A stretch of 63,701 nucleotides of DNA, taken from assembly GCA_020854775.1 (NCBI GenBank), contig JAHKLZ010000019.1:1-63701 (forward strand), in the 5' to 3' direction. This DNA comes from Candidatus Woesearchaeota archaeon. Lineage in GTDB: Archaea; Nanobdellota; Nanobdellia; Woesearchaeales; 21-14-0-10-32-9. This document shows, piece after piece, positions 1 to 7,251 of this stretch. The notes under the pieces are model-generated. The model saw nothing but the letters and a program-made list of their open reading frames with translations. It was not told the DNA's origin and made no database searches. The stretch's first letter is position 1, and every line of letters begins with the position of its first letter. A program made the position numbers and the translations under genes.

Positions 1-19
1 AAATTATTTCATTTAACAT
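1..19 (+). repeat. Partial copy of island repeat edge
   Basis: The first 19 bases are identical to the stretch entering repeat copy C (62406-62424), including the terminal box ATTTAAC. The inner arm GGGTTTAGAG and the rest of the element do not follow. This may be a remnant edge or chance in AT-rich sequence. Confidence 0.3.
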
Positions 20-95
20 AGATTAAGTCTACTTCGTTGTGGTGTTCGTGTTTTGTTTTGGGGAAAGTTTTATATTGTGTTTTGTTTTGTGTTTG

Positions 96-719
96 ATGAA
101 AGGTTTATTGGTGTTTGGGGATAGTATAACTCTTGGTAGGGGTGTTGCTCCTTGTAGGGGTTGGGCTGGGTTTTTGAAGGATTATTTTGAGGCTCAGGAT
201 ATTCATAATGTTCTTTATAACTTGGGTGTTCCTGGTGATTCTTCTCGTGACTTGTTGGGTAGGTTCGGGATTGAGGCTGAGGCTCGTGTTAAATATATTC
301 GTGAGTCTGATAAGTACATAATATTAATTGGTATTGGTGTGAATGATTCTAGGGGTATGGGTTCTCCTGATGATTTTTGTGTTTCTTTGGATGAGTATTT
401 TTTGAATGTTAAGAAAATTGTTGGGTTGGCTAAGTCTTTTACGAAGGATGTTGTTCTTGTTAGTTTGGTTCCTGTTGATGAATCCTTGATGCCTTTTGAG
501 AACACTTTTTTTAGTAATGAGGTTATTAAAAAATATAATGAATCTCTTTTAAGTATTTCTGAGGAGTTAGGTGTTTTGTATTGTGATGTTTTTAATGAAT
601 TTGTTAATAGGGATTATTCTGTTTTGTTATTTGATGGTGTTCATCCTAACAAAGATGGTTATGAATTTATGTATTCTGTGATTAAGAATTTCTTGGTGGA
701 ACACAAATTAATTAATTAG
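96..719 (+). CDS. SGNH/GDSL-family hydrolase
   Basis: Probable esterase/lipase-type serine hydrolase of the SGNH fold, 207 residues. Block I is seen as FGDSITLGRG near the N-terminus with the nucleophilic Ser. A block III-like GIGVNDS follows, and the catalytic Asp/His pair sits in DGVHPNKDGY near the C-terminus. I chose ATG 96 because the family normally starts only a few residues before the GDS motif. The frame is open upstream from about 39, but that extension is Cys/Phe-rich and looks untranslated. No signal peptide remains with this start, so it is probably cytoplasmic. The substrate cannot be told; tesA/lysophospholipase-like proteins are the closest general type. It stands alone ahead of a minus-strand gene. 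Confidence 0.85.
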   Translation: MKGLLVFGDSITLGRGVAPCRGWAGFLKDYFEAQDIHNVLYNLGVPGDSSRDLLGRFGIEAEARVKYIRESDKYIILIGIGVNDSRGMGSPDDFCVSLDEYFLNVKKIVGLAKSFTKDVVLVSLVPVDESLMPFENTFFSNEVIKKYNESLLSISEELGVLYCDVFNEFVNRDYSVLLFDGVHPNKDGYEFMYSVIKNFLVEHKLIN

Positions 720-750
720 TCTTATTTGTCTTTGGTGTTTTAAGAAATAT

Positions 751-978
751 TTATTTTGCTACTATGAGTGTGCTTGTTAGTCTTACTTCTTCTTTGTTTC
801 TTACTTTTTCTAGTACGAATCTTGCTACTGATTCTGGTTCTGGTGCTTTTACTTTTATTATTAAGTCCCATTCCCCGAATAATATGTGTGCTTCTTGTAC
901 TTCTTCTAAGTCTCGGAATTCTTCGACTATGTCTTCTACTCCTGATTCATCTAGTGCTACTAATATGTATGCATACAT
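751..978 (-). CDS. Stand-alone Lrp/AsnC RAM (ligand-binding) domain protein
   Basis: 75 residues, with the alpha/beta pattern of the AsnC_trans_reg (RAM/ACT-like) domain and no helix-turn-helix. MYAYILVALD opens the first strand, then the HILFGEWDLIIKVKA strand-turn-strand, and TSTLIVAK at the end. Such single-domain proteins form dimers or octamers and bind amino acids; in archaea they are thought to modulate full-length Lrp regulators. Two full-length Lrp-like regulators occur in this window, at 2374-2844 and 32126-32647. A GAGGTGG Shine-Dalgarno lies six bases before the ATG, which supports this start. The opposite-strand open frames over the gene are shadows. Confidence 0.85.
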   Translation of the reverse strand: MYAYILVALDESGVEDIVEEFRDLEEVQEAHILFGEWDLIIKVKAPEPESVARFVLEKVRNKEEVRLTSTLIVAK

Positions 979-1065
979 GAAAAACCACCTCGCTTCGTTA
1001 TTAATAATTCTTTTTGAATTATAAAGTTTATCTAATTATTATGTTTTTTTTTGGTTTTTTTCAAA

Positions 1066-1081
1066 ATGTTTTTATAATATC
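1066..1081 (+). promoter_or_regulatory. TATA-type promoter of the peroxiredoxin gene
   Basis: An AT-rich box with core TTTATAATAT lies about 35-45 bases before the peroxiredoxin ATG, in the divergent spacer with the RAM-domain gene. A GAGGTTG ribosome site follows before 1114. Confidence 0.5.
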
Positions 1082-1113
1082 GCGAATTCCTTTTTTTTTG
1101 TGAGGTTGATAAC

Positions 1114-1674
1114 ATGATGATAGGAAAAAAAGTTGATGATTTCTCTGCGGAAGTTTTTCATAATGACGAAATTAAAAAGATTAAATTATCTGATTATAAA
1201 GGTAAGTGGTTGGTTTTATTGTTTTATCCTGCGGATTTCACTTTTGTTTGTCCTACTGAGTTAGAGGAGGCTGCTGATTCTTATGAGGATTTTAAGAAGG
1301 AGAACGCTGAGATTCTTAGTGTTAGTACTGATACTGCTTTTGTTCATAAGGCGTGGCATGATAATTCTCCTGCTATAAAGAAGATTAAGTATCCTATGAT
1401 TGCTGATCCTACTGGTAATATTTGTAGGCAGTTTAATACTTATTTGGCTGAGGAAGGATTATCTCTTAGGGGGAGTTTCATCATTGATCCTGATGGTATT
1501 TTGAGAGCGATGGATGTTCATGATAATAGTATTGGTAGGAATATTCAGGAAATTCTTAGGAAGCTTCAAGCTTCTAAGTTTGTTAGTGAGAATCAGGGCT
1601 TGGTTTGTCCTGCGAGTTGGAAGCCTGGTTCTAAGACTTTGAAGCCTGGCATGGATTTGGTTGGTAAATTATGA
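1114..1674 (+). CDS. ahpC: Typical 2-Cys peroxiredoxin (AhpC/Prx1 type)
   Basis: Thiol peroxidase that reduces H2O2 and organic peroxides in the cytoplasm, 186 residues, the usual length for AhpC. The peroxidatic Cys is in DFTFVCPTE with the catalytic Thr of PxxxT/SxxC placed normally. The resolving Cys is in GLVCPASWKPG near the C-terminus, so it is a two-cysteine enzyme. Two adjacent ATGs (1114, 1117) could start it; GAGGTTG upstream fits either. It overlaps the following SDR by four bases (ATGA), so the two are translationally coupled. No AhpF or dedicated thioredoxin reductase is nearby; the reductant is unknown. Confidence 0.93.
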   Translation: MMIGKKVDDFSAEVFHNDEIKKIKLSDYKGKWLVLLFYPADFTFVCPTELEEAADSYEDFKKENAEILSVSTDTAFVHKAWHDNSPAIKKIKYPMIADPTGNICRQFNTYLAEEGLSLRGSFIIDPDGILRAMDVHDNSIGRNIQEILRKLQASKFVSENQGLVCPASWKPGSKTLKPGMDLVGKL

Positions 1675-2330
1675 AACAAAGAATGGCTGTTGTTACTGGT
1701 GGTGAGCAAGGTCTTGGTTTTGCTCTCTCGGAGTTATTGTTAAGTGAAGGATTTAAAGTTTTTAGTTTTGATTTAAAGAAGTCTTCGAGTAGGGATAACA
1801 AGTTTTTTTTGAAAGTGGATGTTTCTGATGAGAAACAAGTTATTGGTGCTTTTAAAAAAATTAGTAGCGTTGATGTCTTGATAAATAACGCAGGGATTAT
1901 GCGTCGTTCTTCTACTTTTAATTCTTCGGTTAAAGATTTTGATTTATTATTTGATGTGAATGTTAAGGGTGCGTGGTTAGTGACGAAGCATGCTTTGCAT
2001 AAGTTGAATAAGAACGCTCGAGTATTAATGATTTCTTCAAGGCATTCTTCTCTTCCTAATAATCCTGGTTTGTATGGGTTGTCTAAGAAGACTCTTGAAT
2101 TATTAGGAGAGTTGTTAGAAAAGGAGCCTTTGGTTTTAAAGAATAATGTCGTTGTGAAAACCGCGATTCTTGGTCCTTTTAAGACTAAGCTCTCTATGGT
2201 TGGTTATACTAAGGATGAGTATGCTAGTCGTAAGAATTTGCTTGATAAAGAAGTTGTTGCTGAAAAGGTTTTTAGATTAATTTTTTCTAAGAAGAAAAAA
2301 CTGGTTTATAAGAATGGTTTGAAAAAATAA
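1671..2330 (+). CDS. Short-chain dehydrogenase/reductase (SDR)
   Basis: NAD(P)-dependent oxidoreductase of the classical SDR fold, 219 residues. The cofactor loop is GGEQGLGFAL (TGxxxGxG variant with GGE), followed by NNAG and an active-site YGLSK (YxxxK). A Ser in MISSRHSS sits in the expected place ahead of the Tyr. The substrate cannot be read from sequence. It overlaps the peroxiredoxin by ATGA, so it is in the same transcript; a redox or detoxification role is inference from that pairing. A hairpin just after the stop probably ends the transcript. Confidence 0.88.
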   Translation: MKQRMAVVTGGEQGLGFALSELLLSEGFKVFSFDLKKSSSRDNKFFLKVDVSDEKQVIGAFKKISSVDVLINNAGIMRRSSTFNSSVKDFDLLFDVNVKGAWLVTKHALHKLNKNARVLMISSRHSSLPNNPGLYGLSKKTLELLGELLEKEPLVLKNNVVVKTAILGPFKTKLSMVGYTKDEYASRKNLLDKEVVAEKVFRLIFSKKKKLVYKNGLKK

Positions 2331-2332
2331 AA

Positions 2333-2372
2333 GGTCCTGCTTTTTATTATTGGTGAGGGTTTTAGCAGGACC
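2333..2372. terminator. Hairpin between convergent genes
   Basis: GGTCCTGC (2333-2340) is the exact reverse complement of GCAGGACC (2365-2372), with a 24-base T-rich loop. It occupies nearly the whole gap between the SDR stop and the stop of the convergent Lrp-like gene. It could act as a bidirectional 3'-end signal. The long loop makes this less certain. Confidence 0.55.
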
Positions 2373-2373
2373 G

Positions 2374-2844
2374 TCATAGCTGTGTTCTTATAGGGTATTC
2401 TTGTTTTCCGGATAGGAATTCTTCTCTTTTCAGATCTTCCATTATGAAGAACTCTTTTTTTTGTAATGGCTCGAATGCTTCGAGGCTCTTCATGAATTCG
2501 TCCATCTCGTTCATGTTTTTAAATATTGTTTCGACGAGGAAGTCGTATCCGTTATTAATTCTGTATATTGTGTTTACCTTCGTATTTTTTATTAAGAATC
2601 GTTGTAGTTCTTCTTTGTTATTTTTGCTCGCACTTATTAATATTTGGTTTCTGATTTCGTATCCGAGTTTTCTGAAGTCTATTATGGCTGTGCTTTTCTT
2701 AATTAGTTGTCTTGTTTCGTAATCTTTTAGTTTATCGAATATTGTGCTTACAGGTATCTTGGTGAGCTTGCTTAGTTTTGTTAGGCTTATTCTGGCGTTG
2801 CTTCGGAAGTGGCTTAATAAAATCATTTCTTTTTCTTTTAACAC
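2374..2844 (-). CDS. Lrp/AsnC-like transcriptional regulator
   Basis: 156 residues. The N-terminal HTH covers about residues 5-55 (ISLTKLSKLTKIPVSTIFDKL, with a recognition helix starting at the IPVS turn). The C-terminal half is a RAM-like alpha/beta domain (residues 65-140). The start is GTG, chosen because AAGGAGGTTGA lies seven bases upstream. This is a feast/famine-type DNA-binding protein whose effector is unknown. Its upstream region holds three copies of TTTTCTGAAAC and a small palindrome, which are candidate autoregulatory sites. It is convergent with the peroxiredoxin-SDR operon. Confidence 0.85.
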   Translation of the reverse strand: MLKEKEMILLSHFRSNARISLTKLSKLTKIPVSTIFDKLKDYETRQLIKKSTAIIDFRKLGYEIRNQILISASKNNKEELQRFLIKNTKVNTIYRINNGYDFLVETIFKNMNEMDEFMKSLEAFEPLQKKEFFIMEDLKREEFLSGKQEYPIRTQL

Positions 2845-2930
2845 TTTTTTTCAACCTCCTTGGTTAGTTTTTGTGTTTCTCACCTTTTTTGTGTTTACTC
2901 AAATTATTTTGATATTGAAACATATAATCA

Positions 2931-3059
2931 TTTTTTCTGAAACTTAAACCGTTGTTTCAACGATTTTCTGAAACAAATTCGTTTTTTCATCTTAATAATA
3001 GAAGTAGTATACTTTTTACTATATTATTTAGTCATAACTTGATTTTTTTCTGAAACAAA
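2931..3059. promoter_or_regulatory. Repeated TTTTCTGAAAC motif and palindrome
   Basis: TTTTCTGAAAC occurs three times (about 2933-2943, 2965-2974, 3046-3056) upstream of the Lrp-like gene. A perfect inverted repeat CGTTG-TTT-CAACG lies at 2950-2962. Three same-sense copies plus a palindrome in about 130 bases look like binding sites for one regulator, most simply the adjacent Lrp-like protein. Confidence 0.45.
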
Positions 3060-3061
3060 TC

Positions 3062-3832
3062 TTAGTTTCCTAGTTTCCTAAAGAATGCGAGAAACGCTGT
3101 GTGTGAGAAATCTTTTGTTACAGGCCTTGAAACCTTTTCTGAGATGCTCCAATCTCGTTCTATTATTTCGTTGATTTCTTCTAAGAAAAAGTTTTTTGGT
3201 TTGTTAATTGTTACTTCTCTTATTTGCATAACGTTAGGAGAATAAACAACTAAGTATCCGCCTATTTTAAGAACTTTAATAGCGGTTTCCCAAGCTTTCC
3301 AAGGTTCTGGTACGTCTAACGTGAAAACATCGTATTTTTCTTGAGAAAAATGTTCTGGTTCGTATATGTCTTTAAGTTCTGCTTCTACGTTGTTAAGATT
3401 TAATTTTTTTATGTTTTTATTAACAATGTCTAAGTTTTTTTGGGAAACATCGAATGTATGCACTTCTTTTGCTATTTTTCCTAAGAAACAACATAATCCT
3501 CCGCTTCCAGCACCTGCATCGATTATTATTGATTCCTTGTTTATGCCTGTCTTCGTAATTATTGGGCCTATGTCTTTCTTTGTTATTGTTTGCGCGCCCC
3601 TAGTCATCTTTGAATATTCATCATTAAAATCTGATTGTATTAAGTAAACATCGTGTTTATTCACTTTGATAAAGCCTTCTTTTGTCAAATCTTCTTTTGT
3701 TAGTATTCCTGCTCCGAAATTGAAGTCTTTATCAGTATTTACGACGTGTTTTTCAAAAGAATCAAGATTTCTTTTTCTGCCTTTATCGTCTTCAAAGGAG
3801 TATGGTAATTTGTATATTGTTTTCTTAGTCAT
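3062..3832 (-). CDS. trmI: tRNA (adenine-58-N1)-methyltransferase
   Basis: SAM-dependent enzyme that makes m1A (m1A57/58 in archaea) in the T-loop of tRNA and acts as a tetramer. It has 256 residues. A small N-terminal domain precedes a Rossmann methyltransferase. Motif I is DAGAGSGGLC, the following acidic motif is TFDVSQ, and motif IV is TLDVPEPWKAW (DxPxPW is typical of the GCD14/TrmI family). The C-terminus has HTAFLAFFRK. The TRGAQTITKKDIG segment is the family's PKD-type signature. It is transcribed divergently from the tRNA-Arg gene through a shared AT-rich promoter region. Confidence 0.93.
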   Translation of the reverse strand: MTKKTIYKLPYSFEDDKGRKRNLDSFEKHVVNTDKDFNFGAGILTKEDLTKEGFIKVNKHDVYLIQSDFNDEYSKMTRGAQTITKKDIGPIITKTGINKESIIIDAGAGSGGLCCFLGKIAKEVHTFDVSQKNLDIVNKNIKKLNLNNVEAELKDIYEPEHFSQEKYDVFTLDVPEPWKAWETAIKVLKIGGYLVVYSPNVMQIREVTINKPKNFFLEEINEIIERDWSISEKVSRPVTKDFSHTAFLAFFRKLGN

Positions 3833-3857
3833 TTTGGTTAAGTAATTCTGTGAGTTT

Positions 3858-3880
3858 TATAAAATTTTATAAATAAAACA
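3858..3880. promoter_or_regulatory. Divergent TATA region for trmI and tRNA-Arg
   Basis: The segment contains AAAATTTTATAAATAAA. On the + strand the TATA core is about 25 bases before the first base of the mature tRNA. On the - strand it is 30-40 bases before the trmI ATG. One symmetrical box or two overlapping boxes could serve both genes. Confidence 0.5.
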
Positions 3881-3897
3881 GGATTTCAGGAATTTAA

Positions 3898-3972
3898 GGG
3901 CCGGTAGCCTAGCCTGGATAGGGCGACAGCCTTCTAAGCTGTAGATCGGGGGTTCGAATCCCTCCCGGCTCA
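3898..3972 (+). tRNA. tRNA-Arg (anticodon UCU)
   Basis: Cloverleaf folded by hand. The acceptor stem GGGCCGG pairs with CCGGCTC (one G-U), with discriminator A at 3972. The D arm uses GCC and GGC, the anticodon stem ACAGC/GCTGT holds loop CTTCTAA with anticodon TCT, and the T arm GGGGG-TTCGAAT-CCCTC carries the invariant TTCGA. There is no encoded CCA and no intron. It decodes AGA, the favoured Arg codon in AT-rich genes. Twenty-seven bases spanning its 3' end are repeated downstream (see next entry). Confidence 0.97.
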
Positions 3973-4043
3973 TTTTTTTTAAGTTTTGCGTAAAAAAATT
4001 AGTTTGGGAGGTTTCTCAAGTTTTTTTTTGGATTTGAGTTTAT

Positions 4044-4070
4044 CTCCCGGCTCATTTTTTTTAAGTTTTG
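4044..4070 (+). repeat. Direct repeat of the tRNA-Arg 3' end
   Basis: The 27 bases 4044-4070 are identical to 3962-3988, that is, the last 11 bases of the tRNA plus the T-run and 8 more bases downstream. The copies start 82 bases apart. A duplicated tRNA 3' end is what site-specific integration leaves, but there is no integrase and only about 55 bases between the copies. It may be a deletion scar or a local duplication. Confidence 0.8.
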
Positions 4071-4079
4071 TTTTTTAAA

Positions 4080-5267
4080 TTATAAGAATCCTCGAACAAT
4101 CACAAGTGGTGTATTTGCATCTCCACTTCCTGTAACTAAATCGGCGAGTGATGCAACTAAGTTTTCTATTTTTCTTGGTGTCGTGCCTTGTGCTGCGAAT
4201 CCGTTCTTATTTTGTTTTTCAACAAACATCCTTTTTTCATCTTCGATAATGCTTTCAATTTCTTCTCTTGTTTTTCCTTCATTGTATAATTTTTGCATGA
4301 GATATTTTGTTTTTACGCCGAGTCTGTTTCTATTTTTTATATTAGATGTGCATCCAAAAGCGGACACTGGGTCTGCGAGCTCATATATTCCTGATTCTGG
4401 ATCTTTATACGCGCCATCCCCATTTATTATAACTTCTATGTTTTTTCCGAATTTTTCTTTAACCATCATTTTTATTTCTTCACATATTAAATCCGCGCTA
4501 TGTGGGCATAATTTTAATTGTTCAGTTACAGGATCTAAAATGTTCGAACCGAGAAGTCCCCATTCAGAATATACTTTTTGTTTAGGATCTGAACAAATAT
4601 CTCTTAGTGTAATAACATTAGTGTAGCCTTTGCTTTTTATAGCTTCAACAAATTCATTTCGAACATGAACATTACTAACTAATATTCCGTCAGGATTTTT
4701 ATTAACTATATAATTAGTGGAATTTGCAAGATATATTTCAACATCACATCCTTCTTCTCTAACGATTTTTTCATAAAAATCAATATAATCCATTCCAGTC
4801 TCAGGATGGTATAATCTATTATTACCTAGCTCTTTCGTCGTTATAATATCATCATAAGTCTTATTTAACTTTTTTAGTGTGTTTTTTGTTGTGATTGGAT
4901 TTCCTTGTTCATCATCAATAAATTTTAGTTGTATTATTACTTTTCCTTTTGGTACTGCTTTTGCTATTGCTTTTAATATCATTGAAAATCTATTTCTTGA
5001 AAGAATAGGATGAACTATGCCTATAGTCGAATCTTTTTTTAAATTTAATTTTTGTCTTATCTCTAAAGATACATCTTCAAGTTTTACAACGTTTTGTTGC
5101 GTAATTGCGACTACTGCTTCAGTCACACATAAAATATCTGTATCTTTAATCATATCAGGATTTTTTTCAATAGTTCTTTTCACAACATCTAGAATATTAT
5201 CGTCAAAAGTTATTATTCCTGTTTTCACACCGAACGCTACTACACCTACATTATCTGTTATGTGCAT
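4080..5267 (-). CDS. CofE-like coenzyme F420-0:L-glutamate ligase family protein
   Basis: 395 residues, related to the CofE family (ligases forming gamma-glutamyl amide bonds using GTP). Recognised from DILCVTEAVVAI near residue 45, the EWGLLGSNI region, NGDGAYKDPESGIYELADP and the C-terminal TPRKIENLVASLADLVTGSGDANTPLVIVRG. It is longer than a classical CofE (about 250 residues), with an insertion in the middle. No other F420 biosynthesis gene is nearby, apart from the N-terminal CofD-fold part of the 32648-35449 fusion, which looks like YvcK. Function as a true F420 ligase is therefore doubtful; another amide ligase reaction is possible. Confidence 0.75.
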   Translation of the reverse strand: MHITDNVGVVAFGVKTGIITFDDNILDVVKRTIEKNPDMIKDTDILCVTEAVVAITQQNVVKLEDVSLEIRQKLNLKKDSTIGIVHPILSRNRFSMILKAIAKAVPKGKVIIQLKFIDDEQGNPITTKNTLKKLNKTYDDIITTKELGNNRLYHPETGMDYIDFYEKIVREEGCDVEIYLANSTNYIVNKNPDGILVSNVHVRNEFVEAIKSKGYTNVITLRDICSDPKQKVYSEWGLLGSNILDPVTEQLKLCPHSADLICEEIKMMVKEKFGKNIEVIINGDGAYKDPESGIYELADPVSAFGCTSNIKNRNRLGVKTKYLMQKLYNEGKTREEIESIIEDEKRMFVEKQNKNGFAAQGTTPRKIENLVASLADLVTGSGDANTPLVIVRGFL

Positions 5268-5359
5268 ATCATTTCCCCCGTCGTTATTAATTGCTTAACA
5301 ACCCGATTATTATTTTATTATTATTTTAAAAACTTTTCTTTTATTATCTCAGCAGACTT

Positions 5360-5376
5360 ATACATTTATAATTAAT
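5360..5376 (+). promoter_or_regulatory. TATA box of the radical SAM gene
   Basis: ATACATTTATAATTA ends about 23 bases before the ATG at 5398. This implies a near-leaderless transcript, as for several other genes in the left part of the window. Confidence 0.55.
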
Positions 5377-5397
5377 GCTTATTTTCTAATTTTTATC

Positions 5398-6717
5398 ATG
5401 AAGAAATTATTGTTTGTTTATCCTCCGTTTTGTACTCCGGCGAGTCCGCCTTATTCTATTACTAATCTTTATTCTTTGTTTAAAGATTGTGTTGATGTGT
5501 CTGTTCTTGATTTAAACGTTGAGTTTCATAACACTTTTTTTCTTGATTACAAAGATTATTTTAAAAAAAAGGAGTGGGTTGATTATAATGATGTGTCTAA
5601 GAAGTGTAGGGAGGATTTTGCTGATTGTTATTTTAGGAATCATGAATTAATTCTTGCTAATAAGGATCCTCAAGGTTTTGAAGAATTACTAGGTTTAATA
5701 CTTGAGAAGAAACCTGATTTTGTCGCGTTTAGTATTGTTTATTCCAGTCAAGTTTTTTATGCTTTTGCTTTGATAAAGAAGTTGAAAGAGCTTAATATTA
5801 AGACTGTTGTTGGTGGCCCCGCGGTTAGTGATAAATTGAAGGAAACGTCTGATTTGTTTTTTAATAACGAAGAGGATTTGGCTAATTATTTGAATGTTAA
5901 TATCAAAAAGTCTTTTTTGGATTTTTCTATTTTTGATTTGGATAAGTACTTTGTTCCTGAGACTGTACTTCCTTTAAAGACGAGTTCTACTTGTTATTAT
6001 AAGGGGTGCGCGTTTTGTTCTCATTATTCTAATGATAAGTACGTTGAGTATGATTTGTTGTTTTTGGATAAAACGTTAAGTAATAATTCTGCTAAGAATT
6101 ATTTTTTGATTGATGATATGATTCATTCTAAGCGTTTATTGGATTTGGCGAAGCTGTTTAAGAAACACGGTGTTAATTGGGCTTGTCAATTAAAACCCAC
6201 TAAGGATTTTTCAAAAGAAATACTTCAAGAGTTGAAGAGTTCTGGTTTGAAATTCGTTATGTGGGGTGTTGAGTCTGGTAGTAACAAGGTTTTGAAAGCG
6301 ATGAATAAATTTTTAACTAAAGAGGAATCTTCCTTGATTCTTAAGAATTCTAAAGAATCAGGCGTTATTAATAGTGTTTTTATCATGTTTGGTTTTCCTA
6401 CTGAAACCAAGCAGGATTTTCTTGAAACCATTGATTTTTTGAAAGAAAATAAGGATTATGTTGACTTAGTTTCTACTTCTGTTTTTGGTCTTCAACGTGG
6501 AACCTTAGTTTATAAGAATCCTGAACGATTTAGCATAACTAAGATATTTGAGGAAAAAAGAACTTTGCTTGGTTCAAAAATATCTTATGAGGTTTCTGAG
6601 GGTTTATCTACTGTTGAAGCTATGAGGCTTAGAAAGTCTCATCTTAAGTTTATTGAGTCTGTTAATAAGCTTCCTAGGAAGTTGAGTTTTTTTAGGGAGC
6701 ACATGTTTTTTTATTAG
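5398..6717 (+). CDS. Radical SAM protein with N-terminal B12-binding-like domain
   Basis: 439 residues. The N-terminal 150 residues look like the Rossmann cobalamin-binding module (LLFVYPPFCTP, FVAFSIVYSS, KTVVGGPAVS), though without a clear DxHxxG. The radical SAM core follows, with the 4Fe-4S motif CYYKGCAFC near residue 200 (CX4CX2C spacing, as in the CYWxxCxFC subgroup). It continues with a WACQLKP strand and MWGVESGSNKVLKAMNK, the usual GVES segment. It probably does radical chemistry (methyl transfer, methylthiolation or rearrangement) on an unknown substrate. No pathway partners are adjacent, so substrate assignment is not possible. Confidence 0.85.
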   Translation: MKKLLFVYPPFCTPASPPYSITNLYSLFKDCVDVSVLDLNVEFHNTFFLDYKDYFKKKEWVDYNDVSKKCREDFADCYFRNHELILANKDPQGFEELLGLILEKKPDFVAFSIVYSSQVFYAFALIKKLKELNIKTVVGGPAVSDKLKETSDLFFNNEEDLANYLNVNIKKSFLDFSIFDLDKYFVPETVLPLKTSSTCYYKGCAFCSHYSNDKYVEYDLLFLDKTLSNNSAKNYFLIDDMIHSKRLLDLAKLFKKHGVNWACQLKPTKDFSKEILQELKSSGLKFVMWGVESGSNKVLKAMNKFLTKEESSLILKNSKESGVINSVFIMFGFPTETKQDFLETIDFLKENKDYVDLVSTSVFGLQRGTLVYKNPERFSITKIFEEKRTLLGSKISYEVSEGLSTVEAMRLRKSHLKFIESVNKLPRKLSFFREHMFFY

Positions 6718-6722
6718 TTTTT

Positions 6723-6738
6723 CAAAACATTTATTAAG
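6723..6738 (+). promoter_or_regulatory. TATA box of Nudix gene
   Basis: AAAACATTTATTAAG lies about 25 bases before the ATG at 6762. This supports that start over the upstream in-frame ATG at 6747. Confidence 0.5.
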
Positions 6739-6761
6739 TTCTTTTTTTGTTTTCTTTTTTT

Positions 6762-7169
6762 ATGAGTGATGTTCCCAGGGTGGGTGTTGCAGTTATTCTT
6801 ATTAAGGATGATTTGGTTCTTGTTGGTAAGCGTTTGAATTCTCATGGTTCTGGTTGTTGGGGTTTTCCTGGTGGTCACTTGGAGTTTAATGAATCAATTC
6901 ATGACTGTGCTGTTAGGGAGGTTTTTGAGGAGACTGGTTTGGAAGTTAAGAATGTTAGGGATTTTGTTTTTACTAATGATTTTTTTGTTGATGTCAGAAA
7001 ACATTTTGTTACTCTTTTTGTTCTTGCTGATTATGTTTCTGGCACTCCTAAGGTTTTGGAGCCTGATAAGTGCGAGGAGTGGTGTTGGTTTTCTTGGGAT
7101 GATTTGCCTAAGCCTCTTTTTTTACCTATTGAGAATCTTTTAAAGAAAAATGTTAATCCTTTTAATTAA
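6762..7169 (+). CDS. Nudix hydrolase
   Basis: 135 residues. The full Nudix box spans GGHLEFNESIHDCAVREV plus FEETG, matching GX5EX7REUXEEXGU, so the Mg-binding catalytic helix is intact. It hydrolyses a nucleoside diphosphate linked to some moiety. The N-terminal VGVAVILIKDD and the small size resemble MutT/DCTP pyrophosphatase-type housecleaning enzymes (the GGCWGFPGGHLE style is common in ADP-ribose and dNTP pyrophosphatases). I use ATG 6762; an in-frame ATG at 6747 would add FSFF, which fits poorly with the TATA position. A second Nudix protein lies at 41628-42014. Confidence 0.9.
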   Translation: MSDVPRVGVAVILIKDDLVLVGKRLNSHGSGCWGFPGGHLEFNESIHDCAVREVFEETGLEVKNVRDFVFTNDFFVDVRKHFVTLFVLADYVSGTPKVLEPDKCEEWCWFSWDDLPKPLFLPIENLLKKNVNPFN

Positions 7170-7199
7170 TTTTTTTTTGGGGTTAATTAGTTGTTTTGA

Positions 7200-7218
7200 A
7201 GAAACATTTATATAAATA
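7200..7218 (+). promoter_or_regulatory. TATA box of nucleotidyltransferase gene
   Basis: GAAACATTTATATAAAT sits about 35-50 bases before the ATG at 7252. A GGGGGTG Shine-Dalgarno follows, so this transcript has a short leader. Confidence 0.6.
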
Positions 7219-7251
7219 TGTTGCTTGCTTATAATGGTTGGGGGTGTTTTT

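Noticed and set aside
764-1024. Two overlapping + strand open frames over the RAM-domain gene
   Set aside because: Low-complexity Ser/Leu products that mirror the minus-strand gene, which has a clear domain and ribosome site.
4080-5267. Evidence for an F420 biosynthesis pathway
   Set aside because: Only one CofE-like gene is present; the CofD-fold part of the 32648-35449 fusion looks like YvcK, and no other cof genes are seen.
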